Notes: generated from the sequence alone by a model not told the origin. A stretch of 64,000 nt of DNA from DATBDN01 sp963715995 (GCA_963715995.1 OY970283.1:62001-126000); one strand, 5' to 3'; positions 6,965 through 16,047 are shown, numbered from the stretch's first letter. Translations and numbers: made by a program.

Positions 6965-9220
6965 ATGTACGGATGGTCTCCAGGGGTGCGCAGCACGGTC
7001 GTCGCGGGCGTCATCGCGGGCATGCTGACGATGGCGAGCGGCGCGGGCGCCGCGACGTTCAGCGTCAGCGATCCGACCGACGCGGCGCTGCAGTCGCCGA
7101 CCGACACGTCGTGCGTGTCGACCGACGGCGGCCAGTGCACGCTGCGCGCGGCTATCCAGGCCGCTGACAATCTCGGCGGAGCCTCCTCGATCTCGCTGGG
7201 CGCCGGGACCTTCAAGCTGACGATCGCCGCTGTCGCGACCGGCAACCACAACGACGATCCCGCCACCGGGGACCTCGACATCGACCAGCTGAACGGCGCA
7301 GGTAGCGTGCCTGCGATCACGATCGCCGGCGCGGGGACGGAGGCGACGACGATCGACGGAAACGGGGTAGACCGCCTGTTCGCAGTCCACACCCCGGCTG
7401 CGACGCCGTCGAGCCTGTCGATCTCGGACATCACGGTCAAGGGCGGCTCCCAGCCGGGCAGCGGAGCCAGCGCAAACTCGGCGTCGCCGGGCTACGGCGG
7501 CGCGATCGACAGCTCCGGCATCCTGGCGATCAACCACAGCATCCTCACCGCCAACTCCTCGGGGCAGCAGGGCGGCGCCATCTACCAGGGGGGTTCGGGC
7601 TCCCTCACGATCACGAACAGCACGCTCCAGGGGAATACCTCGACCGTGGCGGGCGGCGGGCTCGTGTCCGCAGCGACGGCCGCTGTCACGCTCGTCAACG
7701 ACACATTCGACGGCAACTACGCGGGCGCCGGCGGCGGCATCGTCTACTTCACTCAGCCGACCCCCGGCAGCAAGATGGAGCACGTGACGATCGCTCACAA
7801 CTCGGCGGGGAACGGCGGCGGGATCTACGGACCGAGCTACGCCGTGACGATCGAGAACACCATCGTCGCGTCGAACCCCGGCGCCGCGGCCGCGAACTGC
7901 TACGACCCGAACGCCCTTGGCTCGACCGACCAGGCCGGCGCGGCCAACGCCGGCGGCAACGTCGACAGCGACGGCACCTGCTTCGCGCCGTCGACCACCC
8001 GCGACCTGACGAGCGTCGACCCGAAGCTCGCGTCACTCGACGACAACGGCGGTCCGACGCCGACCGACGCGCTCCTCGCGGGCTCGCCGGCGATCTTCCA
8101 CGCGCTCGGGTCCGCATGTGCACCCGCCGATCAGCGCGGCGTTCCCCGCCTGAGCTCGTTCTGCGACCCGGGGGCCTACCAGACGCTCGACGCCGACCTC
8201 GCGCTCAGCGGCAGCGGACCGGACTCCGCGCGGACGAACCAGCCGTTCGCCGACACGTTCACGTTGACCAACGGCGGCCCATACACCGCCGCCGACGTCA
8301 CGTTCACAAACCCCACCCTGCCAGGGACGACCGCGACCGTAGTCGCGTCGCAGGGTTCCTGCAGCGGCACGGACACCGTCCTGTGCTCGCTCGGCGCGCT
8401 GACCTCGGCCGCGTCCGCCACTGTCACCGTCACGCTCACACCGGCGCAACCCGGCACCGTGACCAACGTGGCAAGCGCGAGCACGTCCGCGATCGACCCG
8501 GCCTCGGCCAATGACTCGGCGACGGTGACCACCGGCGTCGTCGCCGGGCACCCACCCATCAACACGGCGCTGCCGACGATCTCGGGGATCGTCGCAGTCA
8601 ACGCAGAGCTCACCGCCGACCCCGGATCCTGGTCGAACTCCCCGACGTCGTTCGCCTACCGGTGGCAGTCATGCGACCAGGACGGTGAAGGATGCGACGA
8701 CATCCCGGGCGCAACGGGGTCGACCTACACCCCGGACAGCGGGGACCTCCACCGGACGATCCGCGTCCGGGTAACCGCCCTGAACGAGGACGGGTCGGCG
8801 ACGGCGACGTCCGCCCCGACGGAGCCGATCGTCAACGAGGCGATCAGGGTGACCGTCGGCACGGCCCATACGGACGGGGCGACGGTGCTCGTCCCCGCCG
8901 AGTGCGTCAGTGGGAACGCCGCAGTCATCGCCGTCTGCGAGCTGCTGTTCGTGCTCACGGCGCAGTCGGGGAACTCGGGCGCGCAGCATGCGGCGAACAG
9001 CGCCGCGCATCACGCGAAGCCCGTCGTCGTCGGCAAGCTCAAGGCGAAGCTCCGCGTCGGCAAGCGCAAGACCGTCCGCATCTCGCTCAACCGCACGGGT
9101 CGCCGCCTGCTCGCCAAGAAGCACACGCTGAAGGTGAAGCTCACCGTCAGCCAGAACGGCAAGACGGTGCGCACCAAGACGGTCACCTTCAAGATGAAGG
9201 CCAAGAAGAAGCACCACTAG
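6965..9220 (+). CDS. Secreted right-handed beta-helix protein with CSLREAI-like, DUF11 and Ig-like domains
   Basis: A 751-residue exported surface protein. After a signal peptide (residues 1-30) comes CTLRAAIQAAD, the CSLREAI-type motif that begins many bacterial beta-helix proteins. Residues about 60-400 are repeats of the polymorphic-membrane-protein type (YGGAIDSSGILAINHSILT, QGGAIYQGG, GGGIVYF, NGGGIYGP), i.e. a right-handed parallel beta-helix. A DUF11-type domain (DLALSGSGPDSARTNQPFAD onward) and an Ig-like domain (YRWQSCDQDGEGCDDIPGAT) follow, and the tail (KLRVGKRKTVRISLNRTGRR) is basic. The ATG at 6965 has GAGAGG 6 nt upstream. Probably an adhesin or matrix component; catalytic activity (e.g. 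polysaccharide lyase) cannot be excluded but no active-site motif is seen. Confidence 0.85.
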   Translation: MYGWSPGVRSTVVAGVIAGMLTMASGAGAATFSVSDPTDAALQSPTDTSCVSTDGGQCTLRAAIQAADNLGGASSISLGAGTFKLTIAAVATGNHNDDPATGDLDIDQLNGAGSVPAITIAGAGTEATTIDGNGVDRLFAVHTPAATPSSLSISDITVKGGSQPGSGASANSASPGYGGAIDSSGILAINHSILTANSSGQQGGAIYQGGSGSLTITNSTLQGNTSTVAGGGLVSAATAAVTLVNDTFDGNYAGAGGGIVYFTQPTPGSKMEHVTIAHNSAGNGGGIYGPSYAVTIENTIVASNPGAAAANCYDPNALGSTDQAGAANAGGNVDSDGTCFAPSTTRDLTSVDPKLASLDDNGGPTPTDALLAGSPAIFHALGSACAPADQRGVPRLSSFCDPGAYQTLDADLALSGSGPDSARTNQPFADTFTLTNGGPYTAADVTFTNPTLPGTTATVVASQGSCSGTDTVLCSLGALTSAASATVTVTLTPAQPGTVTNVASASTSAIDPASANDSATVTTGVVAGHPPINTALPTISGIVAVNAELTADPGSWSNSPTSFAYRWQSCDQDGEGCDDIPGATGSTYTPDSGDLHRTIRVRVTALNEDGSATATSAPTEPIVNEAIRVTVGTAHTDGATVLVPAECVSGNAAVIAVCELLFVLTAQSGNSGAQHAANSAAHHAKPVVVGKLKAKLRVGKRKTVRISLNRTGRRLLAKKHTLKVKLTVSQNGKTVRTKTVTFKMKAKKKHH

Positions 9221-9264
9221 AAAGCGGAGAAAGCGGCTCGATCTCAACGGGTCTCCGTATCTGG

Positions 9265-9293
9265 TTGCGCAGTCATGTCTATCTAGGTAGAGT
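9265..9293 (+). promoter_or_regulatory. padR promoter with overlapping inverted-repeat operator
   Basis: TTGCGC (9265-9270), a 17-bp spacer and TAGAGT (9288-9293) form a promoter that would start transcription at the ATG at 9302 (8 nt on), giving a leaderless mRNA. An imperfect palindrome, CTATCTAGGTAG at 9279-9290, overlaps the -10 region. PadR regulators usually bind such short AT-centred palindromes in their own promoter, so self-repression is likely. Confidence 0.5.
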
Positions 9294-9301
9294 TACTGCC
9301 G

Positions 9302-9622
9302 ATGACCCGAACTCGGCGCCCTTCCGCGCAGACCATCAAGTTGCTCGCGGCGCTCGCGCGGGACCCCGGAACGTGGCGTTACGGGTACGAGCTCGGCGCC
9401 GAGGTACAGCTGCGCTCGGGCTCGATGTATCCCATCCTCGTGCGCTTGTCCGACCGTGATCTTCTCGAGGCGCGGTGGGAATCGGACCGACCGCAGGGCC
9501 GTCCCCCGCGGCACTTGTACCGCCTAACCGCCGACGGCCTCGACTACGCGCGGGCTCACGTTCCGCGCGACGTCACCGCAGCGCGTGGTCACAGGCGCCC
9601 ACAGTTCAGCGGTGCGTCATAG
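9302..9622 (+). CDS. PadR-family transcriptional regulator
   Basis: A 106-residue winged-helix repressor. The PadR N-terminal domain is complete: TIKLLAALARDPGTWRYGYEL, then LRSGSMYPILVRLSDRDLLEARWE, then the wing (GRPPRHLYRLTADGLDYA). There is almost no C-terminal dimerisation helix, so it belongs to the short PadR-s2-like subclass common in actinobacteria, which usually sit directly before a permease or a membrane protein and control it. Here the frame at 9475-10536, a membrane protein, follows and overlaps. Regulation: see the operator over its -10 box. Confidence 0.9.
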   Translation: MTRTRRPSAQTIKLLAALARDPGTWRYGYELGAEVQLRSGSMYPILVRLSDRDLLEARWESDRPQGRPPRHLYRLTADGLDYARAHVPRDVTAARGHRRPQFSGAS

Positions 9623-10535
9623 GGACCCTGTTCGTCTTCGCGCTCATCCTGCTCGTCGCTGGCCGCGGCGGGCGTGCGCTCCGCAGGAGCGCCGACGCGG
9701 ACCGTCCAGAACGTCTGCTCGCTTTCACGGTGAGGCAGCTGCCGGCGGACCGGCAGTCCTGGGGGGCGGCGATGCTCGCGGAACTCGCCGAGGTGGACGG
9801 CAGTCGTGCGCGCTGGGCGTTCGGCCTGGGCTGCGCTCGCGCTGCCACCGGCATGCGGATCCGCGGAGCGCTAAGCGCGCCCAATCGTGGCGGCATTGCG
9901 ACACGGGCGACGGTCGTCACGGCGGCCATGCTCGTCCTGGCGCTTGGCGGTTACGTCCTCGTTCACTATCCATCCCTGCGCACCGGGTTGCAGCCGTGGG
10001 CTGCCTCCGCATGCCTGCTCATCGTCGTGGCCGGCTACGTCGTGGCGGCCCTGACGGTGTCACGCGGCGGCAATCCGGGTCCGACGCGGGCACGCCGCTA
10101 CGGCGTGGCGGGTGGGCTCGTGGCCGGCGCGATGTGGCTGCTGATCCTCGTCCCGCCACCGGGGCTCAAGGCGTGGGTCGCCGTACCGCTGCTCGGCGCT
10201 CTTGGCGTCCCGGCTGCGGTCGCGATGCTGGCCGCCAGGCCGACGGGAGGCGGCGCCGTCGCGGGCCGTGGCGCCGCGCTGTGGAGCGGCCTCGTCGGCG
10301 GGCTTGTTTGCTTCATCGTGCCCGTCACGGCAGCGTGCCTCACCCACGGGCGACCCTACGACCCGCAACTGGTCCGCGACTTCCACCACAGCGGCGCCCA
10401 CGACCTGGCGGCCTACTCGATCAGCGGCACGATCGGCACCGCGCTAGGCCTCCTGCTGATCATTCCCACCATCGCGCTGGCGCTCGGCGACCGTGCGGCA
10501 TGGCACGCCTGCCGGATCCAGAGCAAGCGGTCGTA

Positions 10536-10536
<1 letters not shown>
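9475..10536 (+). CDS. Multi-pass membrane protein linked to PadR (start uncertain)
   Basis: The frame encodes up to 353 residues. The C-terminal 270 match the general look of actinobacterial permease-like proteins found after PadR genes: RQLPADRQSWGAAMLAELAEVDG followed by RWAFGLGCARAATG and six or so hydrophobic helices. The first ATG/GTG/TTG is GTG 9475, which would overlap padR by 148 nt. The next is GTG 9730, which would drop the first helix (VIGTLFVFALILLVAG). A start near the padR stop (9620) would be expected, but only an ATA lies there, so the start is unresolved. Function unknown; probably transport or stress sensing under PadR control. Its stop codon abuts the first tRNA-Arg fragment. 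Confidence 0.6.
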
Positions 10537-10618
<82 letters not shown>

Positions 10619-10657
10619 GCGGCAGGCGAACCACGGCGGCATCGGCCCCATCGGCCA

Positions 10658-10690
10658 AATGCGACCGCAATGCGACCGCAATGCGACCAA
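10658..10690. repeat. Three tandem 11-bp repeats near left island end
   Basis: AATGCGACCGC, AATGCGACCGC and AATGCGACCAA, head to tail, 40 bp inside the left att copy. Related units (AATGAGACCAC, GATGCGACCAA) lie at 15721-15742 near the other end. They could be arm-type integrase-binding sites; this is inference. Confidence 0.55.
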
Positions 10691-10740
10691 GGCAACGGCA
10701 ATGAAAAATCACGGCGGGCGGCACAACGACCGATCTGCCC

Positions 10741-10768
10741 TTGCAAGCAGACGTGGTAGTCCACATGA
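10741..10768 (+). promoter_or_regulatory. Putative promoter of first island gene
   Basis: TTGCAA (10741-10746), a 16-bp spacer and CATGAT (10763-10768), 7 nt before the GTG at 10776. No Shine-Dalgarno; a leaderless transcript is suggested. Weak -10 match. Confidence 0.3.
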
Positions 10769-10775
10769 TTGACAC

Positions 10776-13310
10776 GTGCCGCGCGACGACCCGGGCCTAA
10801 TCCTCAGAGCGCTGGCGGCGCGTACGGCGGCAGGCGCACCAAGTAACACCGTCTTCCTGCTGGGTGGCGCGCACGAGCGGCGCGTGAACGTCCCGGCGCA
10901 GCAGCGCAGGGCGCTCAACCTTGTGTGGGCACTGCAGAGCCGTGGCCGACTCGTCTCCGGCCTTCCTATTGCCGTAATAGGCGCAGGCGTCGCGGGCACG
11001 ACATTCGCGGTTGCAGCGGCCGCCCGCGGCTCCCATGTCTGGTTGATCGATGAGCACGAGGAGCCGATCACCACTCAACGCGCGAGCTCCGAGCGCTATC
11101 TAGATCCGAACCTGTTCGACTGGCCAAATGACGACTGGGACCGGACGGTCGCGGACCTGCCGTTTCTGAATTGGCGGGCGGGAATCGCAGCCGACGTACG
11201 GGCGCAGATGCTTGTCGGCGCTTCGGCGCAGGCTGACGGCGCGCGGCTGCGCTACGCGCCTCAGAACTATGTCGTAGCGATTAAGGATCCGGACGAACAG
11301 CCAAAGCGTTCGCATCCTCAGGTGTGGGGCGTTGGACTCGAGTCACTCGTAGGCGCCGCGCCTGGATCGGCTCTTCCTAAGTGGATCCTCAAAGCAGCAC
11401 TCGTCGTCGTCGCGACGGGCTTCCTGCCCGAAAACCGGGTCGCGGGGACCTTCTCGGGAAGCTACTGGCGCGACGCCCGTCTCAACGAAATCGCGGGCGC
11501 CGCCTCCGCACCGGTCGTCGTCGGTGACGGCGATGGCGCGCTCACCGAGCTTTTCAGGCTGGTTCTGACCGGAGCCGGCGGTGCGCGGTTTCGCCAAGAG
11601 CAGCTTCGGCGGCTCGCCGGCGCCGGACGGGCGCCTGCAGCGCTCTACCAGCGCGTCCTCGAAATCGAAAGTCAAAGTCGGAACCGCGTAATGGCCAGCT
11701 GCGCCCACGAGTTGTCGAGTCCTGACGAGCCGCTCAACGACTTGGACCCCGAGATTCGCGCTGTGCGCAGGAGGCGAACGGTCACCGTGGTCTCGAAGGG
11801 TCCGCCACTGCGCACGAATTCTTTCTTGATCAACCGATTCATCACTGCACGACTGATCCACCTCGGCGCTGTGGCCACTGACATTCGGAACCATTACGTC
11901 GACCCGTCAGAAATCTCAGAGCTGACGGACAACCTTGTCGTGTGGCGGATAGGTCCCCCAGCCCGCGACCGGACGCAACTTTCGAAGGCCGCCGTAGACA
12001 TCGTTGAGATTGCAAAACACCTCGGTGGCCAAGTCGAGCACGCGCATGTGGCGGGCCTAGTCGAGGACATGCTCGATAACACGCGTCGCCGCCTCTGGAG
12101 CAGTACCGACCTTCCGCGTAGTGCAGCCTCGGCATCGCCGATCTCGATCGCGAGAGTTCTCGATAGCTGGCGGAACCCCCTCACGCCGGGATCCCAGACC
12201 GTGCGGCCGCCGATGGAACCACCATCTCACGCCGAACGCGTCGTGCTCGCGGCGAAGGCGCTCACCGCCGCCGGCAGGATGCTGCTCGATGCGGGCGCGA
12301 CGTGCTGGTGGTGCGAACGCACCGAGGAAATCCACATCAGCCTCGATGCGGTGGCAATTGCTTCCGACCTCACCGCGGCAAAGGCCGCTTGGGCAATCAC
12401 TCAGCGCAACGATCCCGATGTCAACCTCAGTATGCATAGGCCGCACTACGCCAGTAGATCGCGCGTTTGGGTCCAAGCGACCGAAGCACTTCCTGGTGAG
12501 CTCAGCGCCGATGCGTGGGGTGACCTCTTCTCGGTTGCCAAGATGCCTCCGAACTGGGATCCGCGCGACGTCCAGTCCGAGTCGCTTGCTAGCGACGAAA
12601 AAAACGTGCGAAACGCCCGGATCTTCTCGACCGTCCCAGCTGAACAAATCGGCGAAAGCGTTCTCGAGGCCAAACGGATCAACAGATCTCTCGCGCACTT
12701 CTTCGACCGTGAGCCGGGCGGTGCGGCCAAACGCAGCTCGGCGCTCGAGGGTCTGCTCAGAGCGGAACCCGTGCCGCGAGGCCTGCTGTCGGAGGCGCTG
12801 ATTTCCCTGCTTGGGCGCCCGACCCCAGAAGCGTCCCAGCTCGCCGTGGACCTATTCGTTCGCGGCTTGCAAAGCCGGAATGGTCGCCGGGTCCGCCTGA
12901 CGCTGTACCTCTTCGGCCGCGTGGCCGCGTCCTCACCCAGTGCAGCGCTCATGGAGTGGCTCGTGGAACTGTGGCCAGAGTCGCCGAAGCCAGTGCGTTC
13001 CGAGGACATCGAGCGACGGTTCAGCCTCGCGGCGGTCACAGATCTGTATGACACGGCCTCGCGTGAGAAACCTCTCGCGGTGTATCCGGGTGAACTAAGG
13101 CGGGTCCGCCGCGCGGCTCTGGAATGGGAAGCCGTGGACCAGGAGAGTGACGCAGCGCTTGGGCACTGGCTGGAAGAAGGGAATCCTGGGCCTGTTATTG
13201 CGCTCGCCGAGCAGGTCGGACCGCCGCTCGATCTCGGATTCGCAGGGATTGCGGCGACGGGCGGCACGGCGACGCTGATCAAGCGCCAGCGCAAGCATCG
13301 CCTCGACTAG
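10776..13310 (+). CDS. Rossmann-fold FAD/NAD(P)-binding protein, island gene 1 (putative defence component)
   Basis: An 844-residue soluble protein. A dinucleotide-binding Rossmann fold begins at residue 63: LPIAVIGAGVAGTTF (G69-x-G71-xx-G74), with the acidic residue ending beta-2 at D92 (WLIDEHEEP). Further flavoprotein-like marks are VVVATGF near residue 211 and VVVGDGDGALTELF near 247, so residues 1-430 look like an FAD-dependent oxidoreductase module. Residues 105-135 (RYLDPNLFDWPNDDW; LPFLNW) are unusual and probably family-specific. Residues about 480-844 are not recognised: they contain CWWCERTEEIHISLD (a Cys pair) and a helical, repeat-like C-terminus. The start is GTG with no Shine-Dalgarno. 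The neighbouring nuclease gene and island context suggest a nucleotide-sensing or nucleotide-modifying partner in immunity; that role is inference. Confidence 0.7.
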   Translation: MPRDDPGLILRALAARTAAGAPSNTVFLLGGAHERRVNVPAQQRRALNLVWALQSRGRLVSGLPIAVIGAGVAGTTFAVAAAARGSHVWLIDEHEEPITTQRASSERYLDPNLFDWPNDDWDRTVADLPFLNWRAGIAADVRAQMLVGASAQADGARLRYAPQNYVVAIKDPDEQPKRSHPQVWGVGLESLVGAAPGSALPKWILKAALVVVATGFLPENRVAGTFSGSYWRDARLNEIAGAASAPVVVGDGDGALTELFRLVLTGAGGARFRQEQLRRLAGAGRAPAALYQRVLEIESQSRNRVMASCAHELSSPDEPLNDLDPEIRAVRRRRTVTVVSKGPPLRTNSFLINRFITARLIHLGAVATDIRNHYVDPSEISELTDNLVVWRIGPPARDRTQLSKAAVDIVEIAKHLGGQVEHAHVAGLVEDMLDNTRRRLWSSTDLPRSAASASPISIARVLDSWRNPLTPGSQTVRPPMEPPSHAERVVLAAKALTAAGRMLLDAGATCWWCERTEEIHISLDAVAIASDLTAAKAAWAITQRNDPDVNLSMHRPHYASRSRVWVQATEALPGELSADAWGDLFSVAKMPPNWDPRDVQSESLASDEKNVRNARIFSTVPAEQIGESVLEAKRINRSLAHFFDREPGGAAKRSSALEGLLRAEPVPRGLLSEALISLLGRPTPEASQLAVDLFVRGLQSRNGRRVRLTLYLFGRVAASSPSAALMEWLVELWPESPKPVRSEDIERRFSLAAVTDLYDTASREKPLAVYPGELRRVRRAALEWEAVDQESDAALGHWLEEGNPGPVIALAEQVGPPLDLGFAGIAATGGTATLIKRQRKHRLD

Positions 13311-13312
13311 GA

Positions 13313-13337
13313 GGTCGTTGGCTGTAGGCCACCGACC
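13313..13337 (+). terminator. Possible terminator hairpin between the island genes
   Basis: GGTCGTTGGC (13313-13322) pairs with GCCACCGACC (13328-13337) with one mismatch around a 5-nt loop, directly after the gene 1 stop. No T run. It would separate the two island transcripts or only reduce read-through. Confidence 0.35.
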
Positions 13338-13383
13338 GCAGTACGAGCAGCGGATGACATCGGCGCCTTCCTGCAGACACGCC

Positions 13384-13389
13384 TAGGAT
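13384..13389 (+). promoter_or_regulatory. -10 box of island nuclease gene (leaderless)
   Basis: TAGGAT, 6 nt before the GTG at 13396, with no Shine-Dalgarno in between; no good -35 is seen. Suggests that the nuclease gene has its own leaderless transcript. Confidence 0.4.
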
Positions 13390-13395
13390 CTCCTT

Positions 13396-15585
13396 GTGTC
13401 AGAAGCCGCCCGTCTTCGACTTGCGCTGGGCAATCTCAGCGGTGGCGACTGGGAAGTTTTCGAGCGTTTTTGCAGTGCCTTCCTTGCCGATGATTTTCCG
13501 GAACTGCGCACGATCGCCGGTGTCGGGGATCAAGGCCGGGACGCGACCTTGCACTCGCCAGATCGGCCTAACGTCGTGATCCAGTACTCAATCGTGGAGA
13601 ACTGGAAGAGCAAGATCGAGTCGACCCTCTCTCGACTCGCTGAGGCCGAAATCGGGGTCGCTGGCCTGGTCTATGTCACGAATCGTGACGTCGGCACACG
13701 TGCGGATTCGCTAAAGGGCGACCTGCTGAAGGACGGTGTTCTTTTAGACGTACGCGATCGCAGTTTCTTCCTCGATCGCGTGCACCTCTCGGCGGGCAAG
13801 CTCGCGGCGGCTCGCGAGCTGAATCGTCTCGTCGCCGATCCCCTCCTCGCTACCGAGGAGATCATGCGCAACAGCGCGGTGAGTGACGGCGAACTCCGCG
13901 CTGGGCTCCTCTACCTCGAGCTGCAGCTCCACGACGCCGCCGAGGCCCGGAACCTCACGAAACTCTCGTATGACGCTCTCGTGTTGGCGGCACTCGCAGA
14001 TACGGAACCGGACTCCCAGCTGCCGCGCACACAAATTCGTGACGCGGTCGGTCGCCATCTGCCGGGTCACCCGCCCGACCGCGTTCGGTCGTCGGTCGAT
14101 GGCGCACTGCAGCGTCTAAAGGCACGGGGGCGGATCGCGGTTACAGGGTCTACGGACTCCTTCTCGCTTCATCACCAAGAGCGCCTGCGTCAAGCGGAAC
14201 GAGCCGCCGAGATTGCCGGCGAGAGAGATGCAGTGCGTCATGAGCTCGCATCGGTGCTCGTGGCCGCATGTGGAGACCTCGATCTCGAATTCCCAACCGA
14301 TGGCCAAGACGCACTCGTCGACGCGCTCGACTCCGTGCTGCAGGGTGTGCTCGAACGCCAGGGGTACCGATTCGCAGATGCGGTTAGGAACCACAACGCG
14401 ACGCTGAGACGCGAAGACGTCCTGCCCATTGCGGAGGACATCGTCACTCGACGCGCAGCGGCGCTCGGGCTGCTCAACCTCACGCATGACCAATTGGCGG
14501 AGCTGACGATGGAAGCCCTTCTGCGTGCTTTCGTCCTTCCGCCTGGCGCAGTGCAGGGATACCTGCGCGAGATGGCGGACGCCTACACGCTGCTCGCCTT
14601 CATGCGCGAATCGCCTGACGTGCAGAACGCGGTGAGCCATTTCTTCAGTCGCGGACAGCTCGTTCTCGACACTACGGTCCTCCTCCCGACGATCGCGGAG
14701 ACGCTGCTCTCTACGGAGGATCAGCGATACACAAACCTGCTCCGCGGGGCGTCGGAGGCGGGCATGGATCTCCTCATAACCGAAGGCGTTCTCGAGGAGA
14801 TCGATACGCACTTGAACCGCGCGCTGATTTGCTACCAGATGGGGAGCGGTTGGAATGGTGAACCGCCGCTCGTGCTTGACCTCTGGCGGCAATTTGGTGG
14901 CGGGGGCGACTTCCGCGCCTTCATAGAAAAGTTCCGAGGAGACGGAGGCCCCGCGGGCATCCAAGTCTTTCTTCAGTACGCGCTTCGGGCGAGCCTTACG
15001 GATCTGGACCGTACGGCGGCCGGCGCGATTCCGGGCGAAGCGCGCCACGAGTTCACCGAGGTGTGGCGACCACGGAAGAAGCTGCGGCCGGGCCGGAGCG
15101 AAGCGGAGCGCGACATCCTCCTTAGACACGACGTCGAGATGTTTCTGGGTGTCGTCGGGCTAAGAAAGCATGAGCGGCCGGACGTCTTTGGCTACGAGGC
15201 CTGGTGGGTCACGACTGATCCAACCGCACATGGGATGTTCCGCGCCGCCCGAAGTAACGGAGTCAACGTGCCATCGAATCCGTGCATGGATCCGGCGTTC
15301 CTCACGAACCTGCTCTCGATCGGCCCAACGCGGGGACGATTGGACGCGTCGAGTCGTCTCTTGTTGCCCGCGGCACTGGATATTCAGCGGCGTGGCTGGG
15401 GTGACAAAGAACTGTCTGACCTTGCCGATGCGATCCGCGGCCAGAACGATGGCGAGCCTGAATGGCTCGTCCGGCGAAGGATCCGCGATGCGGTTAACAA
15501 GGTGAAGGCGGAACGGGCAGAGATGGCGCAGGCTGAGACGCAGCTCGGCGCCGATTCTGAGGATGAGGTGCCGGCGGAGGCGTAG
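13396..15585 (+). CDS. Mrr-like PD-(D/E)xK nuclease - winged helix - PIN nuclease fusion, island gene 2
   Basis: A 729-residue protein with two nuclease-like domains. Residues 15-125: a restriction-endonuclease-like fold, with WEVFERF helix, AGVGDQGRDA (acidic D45/D49 after the Gly-rich turn), VVIQYSIVENWKSKI (the usual E-x-K strand appears as Q-x-S with lysines K71/K73 moved to the next helix) and GLVYVTNRDV. Residues about 190-265: a winged-helix-like segment (LPRTQIRDAVGRHLPGHPPD..LQRLKARGRI). Residues 420-620: a PIN domain, with LVLDTTVLLP (D425), ITEGVLEEID (E467/E468), RHDVEMFLG (D579) and WWVTTDPTAH (D608), which supplies the four acidic metal ligands of PIN RNases. The tail is Glu-rich. 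The protein likely cuts DNA and/or RNA when activated; pairing with the Rossmann protein 85 bp upstream suggests a two-gene immune module. Confidence 0.75.
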   Translation: MSEAARLRLALGNLSGGDWEVFERFCSAFLADDFPELRTIAGVGDQGRDATLHSPDRPNVVIQYSIVENWKSKIESTLSRLAEAEIGVAGLVYVTNRDVGTRADSLKGDLLKDGVLLDVRDRSFFLDRVHLSAGKLAAARELNRLVADPLLATEEIMRNSAVSDGELRAGLLYLELQLHDAAEARNLTKLSYDALVLAALADTEPDSQLPRTQIRDAVGRHLPGHPPDRVRSSVDGALQRLKARGRIAVTGSTDSFSLHHQERLRQAERAAEIAGERDAVRHELASVLVAACGDLDLEFPTDGQDALVDALDSVLQGVLERQGYRFADAVRNHNATLRREDVLPIAEDIVTRRAAALGLLNLTHDQLAELTMEALLRAFVLPPGAVQGYLREMADAYTLLAFMRESPDVQNAVSHFFSRGQLVLDTTVLLPTIAETLLSTEDQRYTNLLRGASEAGMDLLITEGVLEEIDTHLNRALICYQMGSGWNGEPPLVLDLWRQFGGGGDFRAFIEKFRGDGGPAGIQVFLQYALRASLTDLDRTAAGAIPGEARHEFTEVWRPRKKLRPGRSEAERDILLRHDVEMFLGVVGLRKHERPDVFGYEAWWVTTDPTAHGMFRAARSNGVNVPSNPCMDPAFLTNLLSIGPTRGRLDASSRLLLPAALDIQRRGWGDKELSDLADAIRGQNDGEPEWLVRRRIRDAVNKVKAERAEMAQAETQLGADSEDEVPAEA

Positions 15586-15661
15586 TTGGCTCCGGGACCG
15601 GCTATCGCGTGGCGATTGGAGAAGTGACCGTGGTCGCACCCGCCGCGAGGATGGCGCAGCC

Positions 15662-15690
15662 TGACCTTCGGTTCGCGACATCGAAGGTCA
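15662..15690 (+). terminator. Possible terminator hairpin after island nuclease gene
   Basis: TGACCTTCG (15662-15670) and CGAAGGTCA (15682-15690) form a perfect 9-bp stem with an 11-nt loop, 76 bp after the stop codon. The left arm also shares 14 bases (CTGACCTTCGGTTC) with tRNA-Arg, so it may instead be a decayed att fragment. Confidence 0.3.
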
Positions 15691-15720
15691 TTCCAGGCAG
15701 CGGCTGGGTCGCAGCATCGA

Positions 15721-15742
15721 AATGAGACCACGATGCGACCAA
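15721..15742. repeat. Two 11-bp repeats near right island end
   Basis: AATGAGACCAC and GATGCGACCAA in tandem, related to the three 11-bp units at 10658-10690. Two inverted GGTCGCA copies lie nearby (15632-15638, 15707-15713). Possible recombinase arm sites. Confidence 0.45.
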
Positions 15743-15831
15743 GAGTTGAAATTCAGGGCCTAGTCGAGACCCACAGGCCGCCAAATCGGCTCAAGCCCGA
15801 TTGCGAGGACCGGCGAGAAGCTGCAGAACAG

Positions 15832-15905
<74 letters not shown>

Positions 15906-15940
15906 TCGCGGTCGCCTAGCGTAGCGTTCGGCTCGTCTAA

Positions 15941-16030
15941 CGGAGAGGGAGGGATTCGAACCCTCGATGGGGTTCTAAACCCCATACTCGCTTAGCAGGC
16001 GAGTGCCTTCAGCCACTCGGCCACCTCTCC
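15941..16030 (-). tRNA. tRNA-Ser (anticodon GCT)
   Basis: 90-nt class II tRNA on the minus strand: acceptor GGAGAGG/CCTCTCC, discriminator G, anticodon loop CTGCTAA giving GCT (AGC/AGU codons), a long variable arm (ATGGGGTTTAGAACCCCAT) and T-loop GGTTCGAATCC. CCA not encoded. Lies 35 bp upstream, in its own sense, of tRNA-Arg and may be co-transcribed with it. Confidence 0.96.
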
Positions 16031-16047
16031 TTGGGACAGGCGATTGT

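Noticed and set aside
15655..15690. A third att-like fragment (14 bases of tRNA-Arg)
   Set aside because: Match is short and lies in an inverted repeat placed like a terminator; kept as a hairpin only.
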